Notes under the pieces: model-generated
What the model was told of the DNA's origin: nothing
Seen by the model: only the letters and a program-made list of their open reading frames with translations
The model's database searches: none
Shown here: piece by piece, positions 5,546-5,884 of the stretch
Layout: every line of letters starts with the position of its first letter
How positions within the stretch are numbered: position 1 is the first letter of the stretch
Program-made: the position numbers and the translations under genes
Source of the DNA: JAXDLW01 sp050998755
Lineage (GTDB): Bacteria > Chloroflexota > Dormibacteria > DASZGP01
NCBI GenBank assembly: GCA_050998755.1
Contig: JBPCPW010000022.1
Location: forward strand, 1 to 5,884
Direction: 5' to 3'
DNA: 5,884 bases

Positions 5546-5551
5546 ACTGTA
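5546..5551 (-). promoter_or_regulatory. Possible -10 box of a leaderless antitoxin transcript
   Basis: TACAGT on the minus strand fits TANNNT and is followed by six bases and then ATG 5539, with no Shine-Dalgarno sequence. This is the arrangement of a leaderless start and would give the antitoxin-purD-purE genes their own promoter. No -35 box is evident. Confidence 0.35.
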
Positions 5552-5584
5552 TGCCAATGCCTGCCGCGCCGCCTTAGCTCGGCG

Positions 5585-5806
5585 TCAGCACGGCCGTACG
5601 GGAGGCGGCTGGTTCGGCTGGATGCAGGGCCGGTTCTGGTCCAACTTGGGATCGCCTGTCAAGCATGCCGCAACGAACTGGCAATGGTACCCAGTCGCGC
5701 TCAGTGCAGTGAAAATGAGCGGCGTCGCTACCACCAGCGCCAGGAGTAATAGCAGCGCCAGCTGCCAGGGCTTGTCCCAGAAGCTCGGCTCCGGCTCTAC
5801 TCCCAC
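5585..5806 (-). CDS. Small single-pass membrane protein, unknown function
   Basis: A 73-residue ORF of no family I recognise. A short acidic/aromatic N-terminus (GVEPEPSFWDKPW) precedes one strong transmembrane segment (about 15-36, LALLLLLALVVATPLIF). A tail of about 37 residues follows with cysteines at 42, 48, 61 and the terminal 73 and a proline-rich end (NQPPPVRPC). The short, net-acidic N-terminus gives little orientation signal. If the tail is outside, the four cysteines could form two disulfides. The start GTG 5806 overlaps the end of guaA by 10 nt, which suggests coupling to guaA rather than its own ribosome binding site; none is visible. A 45-bp gap separates it from the antitoxin. 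The hydrophobic segment and the position support a real gene, but the start and the function are unknown. Confidence 0.55.
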   Translation of the reverse strand: MGVEPEPSFWDKPWQLALLLLLALVVATPLIFTALSATGYHCQFVAACLTGDPKLDQNRPCIQPNQPPPVRPC

Positions 5807-5884
5807 TCGATTGTCGACGGGGGTTTGCTGGAGATGTCGTAGACCACGCGGTTGACCCCCGGCACCTCGTTGACGATGCGCGAG
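5797..5884 (-). CDS. guaA: GMP synthase (glutamine-hydrolysing), C-terminal 28 residues only
   Basis: The gene enters from the right edge and ends at TAG 5797-5799. The visible tail, SRIVNEVPGVNRVVYDIS followed by SKPPSTIEWE, is the highly conserved C-terminus of GuaA, which closes the dimerisation domain and contributes to XMP binding (the KPPxTIEWE signature). GuaA aminates XMP to GMP using glutamine and ATP. It lies upstream of purD and purE on the same strand, giving a purine-gene cluster interrupted by the small membrane protein and the TA remnant. Confidence 0.95.
   Translation of the reverse strand, partial: SRIVNEVPGVNRVVYDISSKPPSTIEWE

Noticed and set aside
5567..5584. Hairpin CGCCG / CGGCG just after the small membrane protein stop (minus strand)
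   Set aside because: The stem is only 5 bp with an 8-nt loop and no T-run follows. It is too weak to call a terminator.
5094..5855. 253-codon plus-strand ORF over the antitoxin and small membrane protein
   Set aside because: It spans several minus-strand genes and the purD start. It is Arg/Ser-rich without domain features and has no ribosome binding site that stands out.

Overview
The window is a slice of chromosome from a high-GC bacterium. GTG starts are common, gene packing is very tight, and two start sites look leaderless. VapBC-type toxin-antitoxin (TA) genes sit among housekeeping genes. This fits an actinobacterium or a Chloroflexota/Dormibacterota-like lineage, but the sequence alone does not settle the taxonomy.

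Left part (1-2592, minus strand): a type I haloalkane dehalogenase-like alpha/beta hydrolase reads into a biotin-dependent carboxyltransferase (oxaloacetate decarboxylase alpha / pyruvate carboxylase B type). The carboxyltransferase runs off the left edge two codons past its biotinyl lysine. The two genes are 20 bp apart and probably co-transcribed.

Middle (2593-3429, plus strand): a short, relatively AT-rich divergent promoter region holds a TACAAT box and repeated TGTA/TACA palindromes. It precedes a TA operon made of an AbrB/MazE-fold VapB antitoxin and a PIN-domain VapC ribonuclease. The toxin has no ATG, GTG or TTG codon ahead of its first catalytic aspartate. The natural start is a GTA overlapping the antitoxin stop. 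The VapC stop codon lies in a CTAG palindrome that is also the stop of the converging purE.

Right part (3426-5884, minus strand): a compressed purine cluster read from right to left. It contains the end of guaA (GMP synthase), a small cysteine-containing membrane protein, a ribbon-helix-helix (RHH) antitoxin, a 28-codon ORF, purD and purE. The 28-codon ORF looks like the first and last pieces of a PIN-domain toxin joined in frame, with the middle deleted. It overlaps the antitoxin stop by 4 nt and the purD start by 4 nt, so the remnant may now serve to couple purD translation to the antitoxin.

I judge the most noteworthy points to be the in-frame gutted toxin between an orphan antitoxin and purD, the non-canonical start of the intact VapC, substitutions at conserved motif positions in the carboxyltransferase and in PurE, and the unknown small membrane protein next to guaA. 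I see no RNA genes, CRISPR arrays, insertion sequences or convincing terminators.
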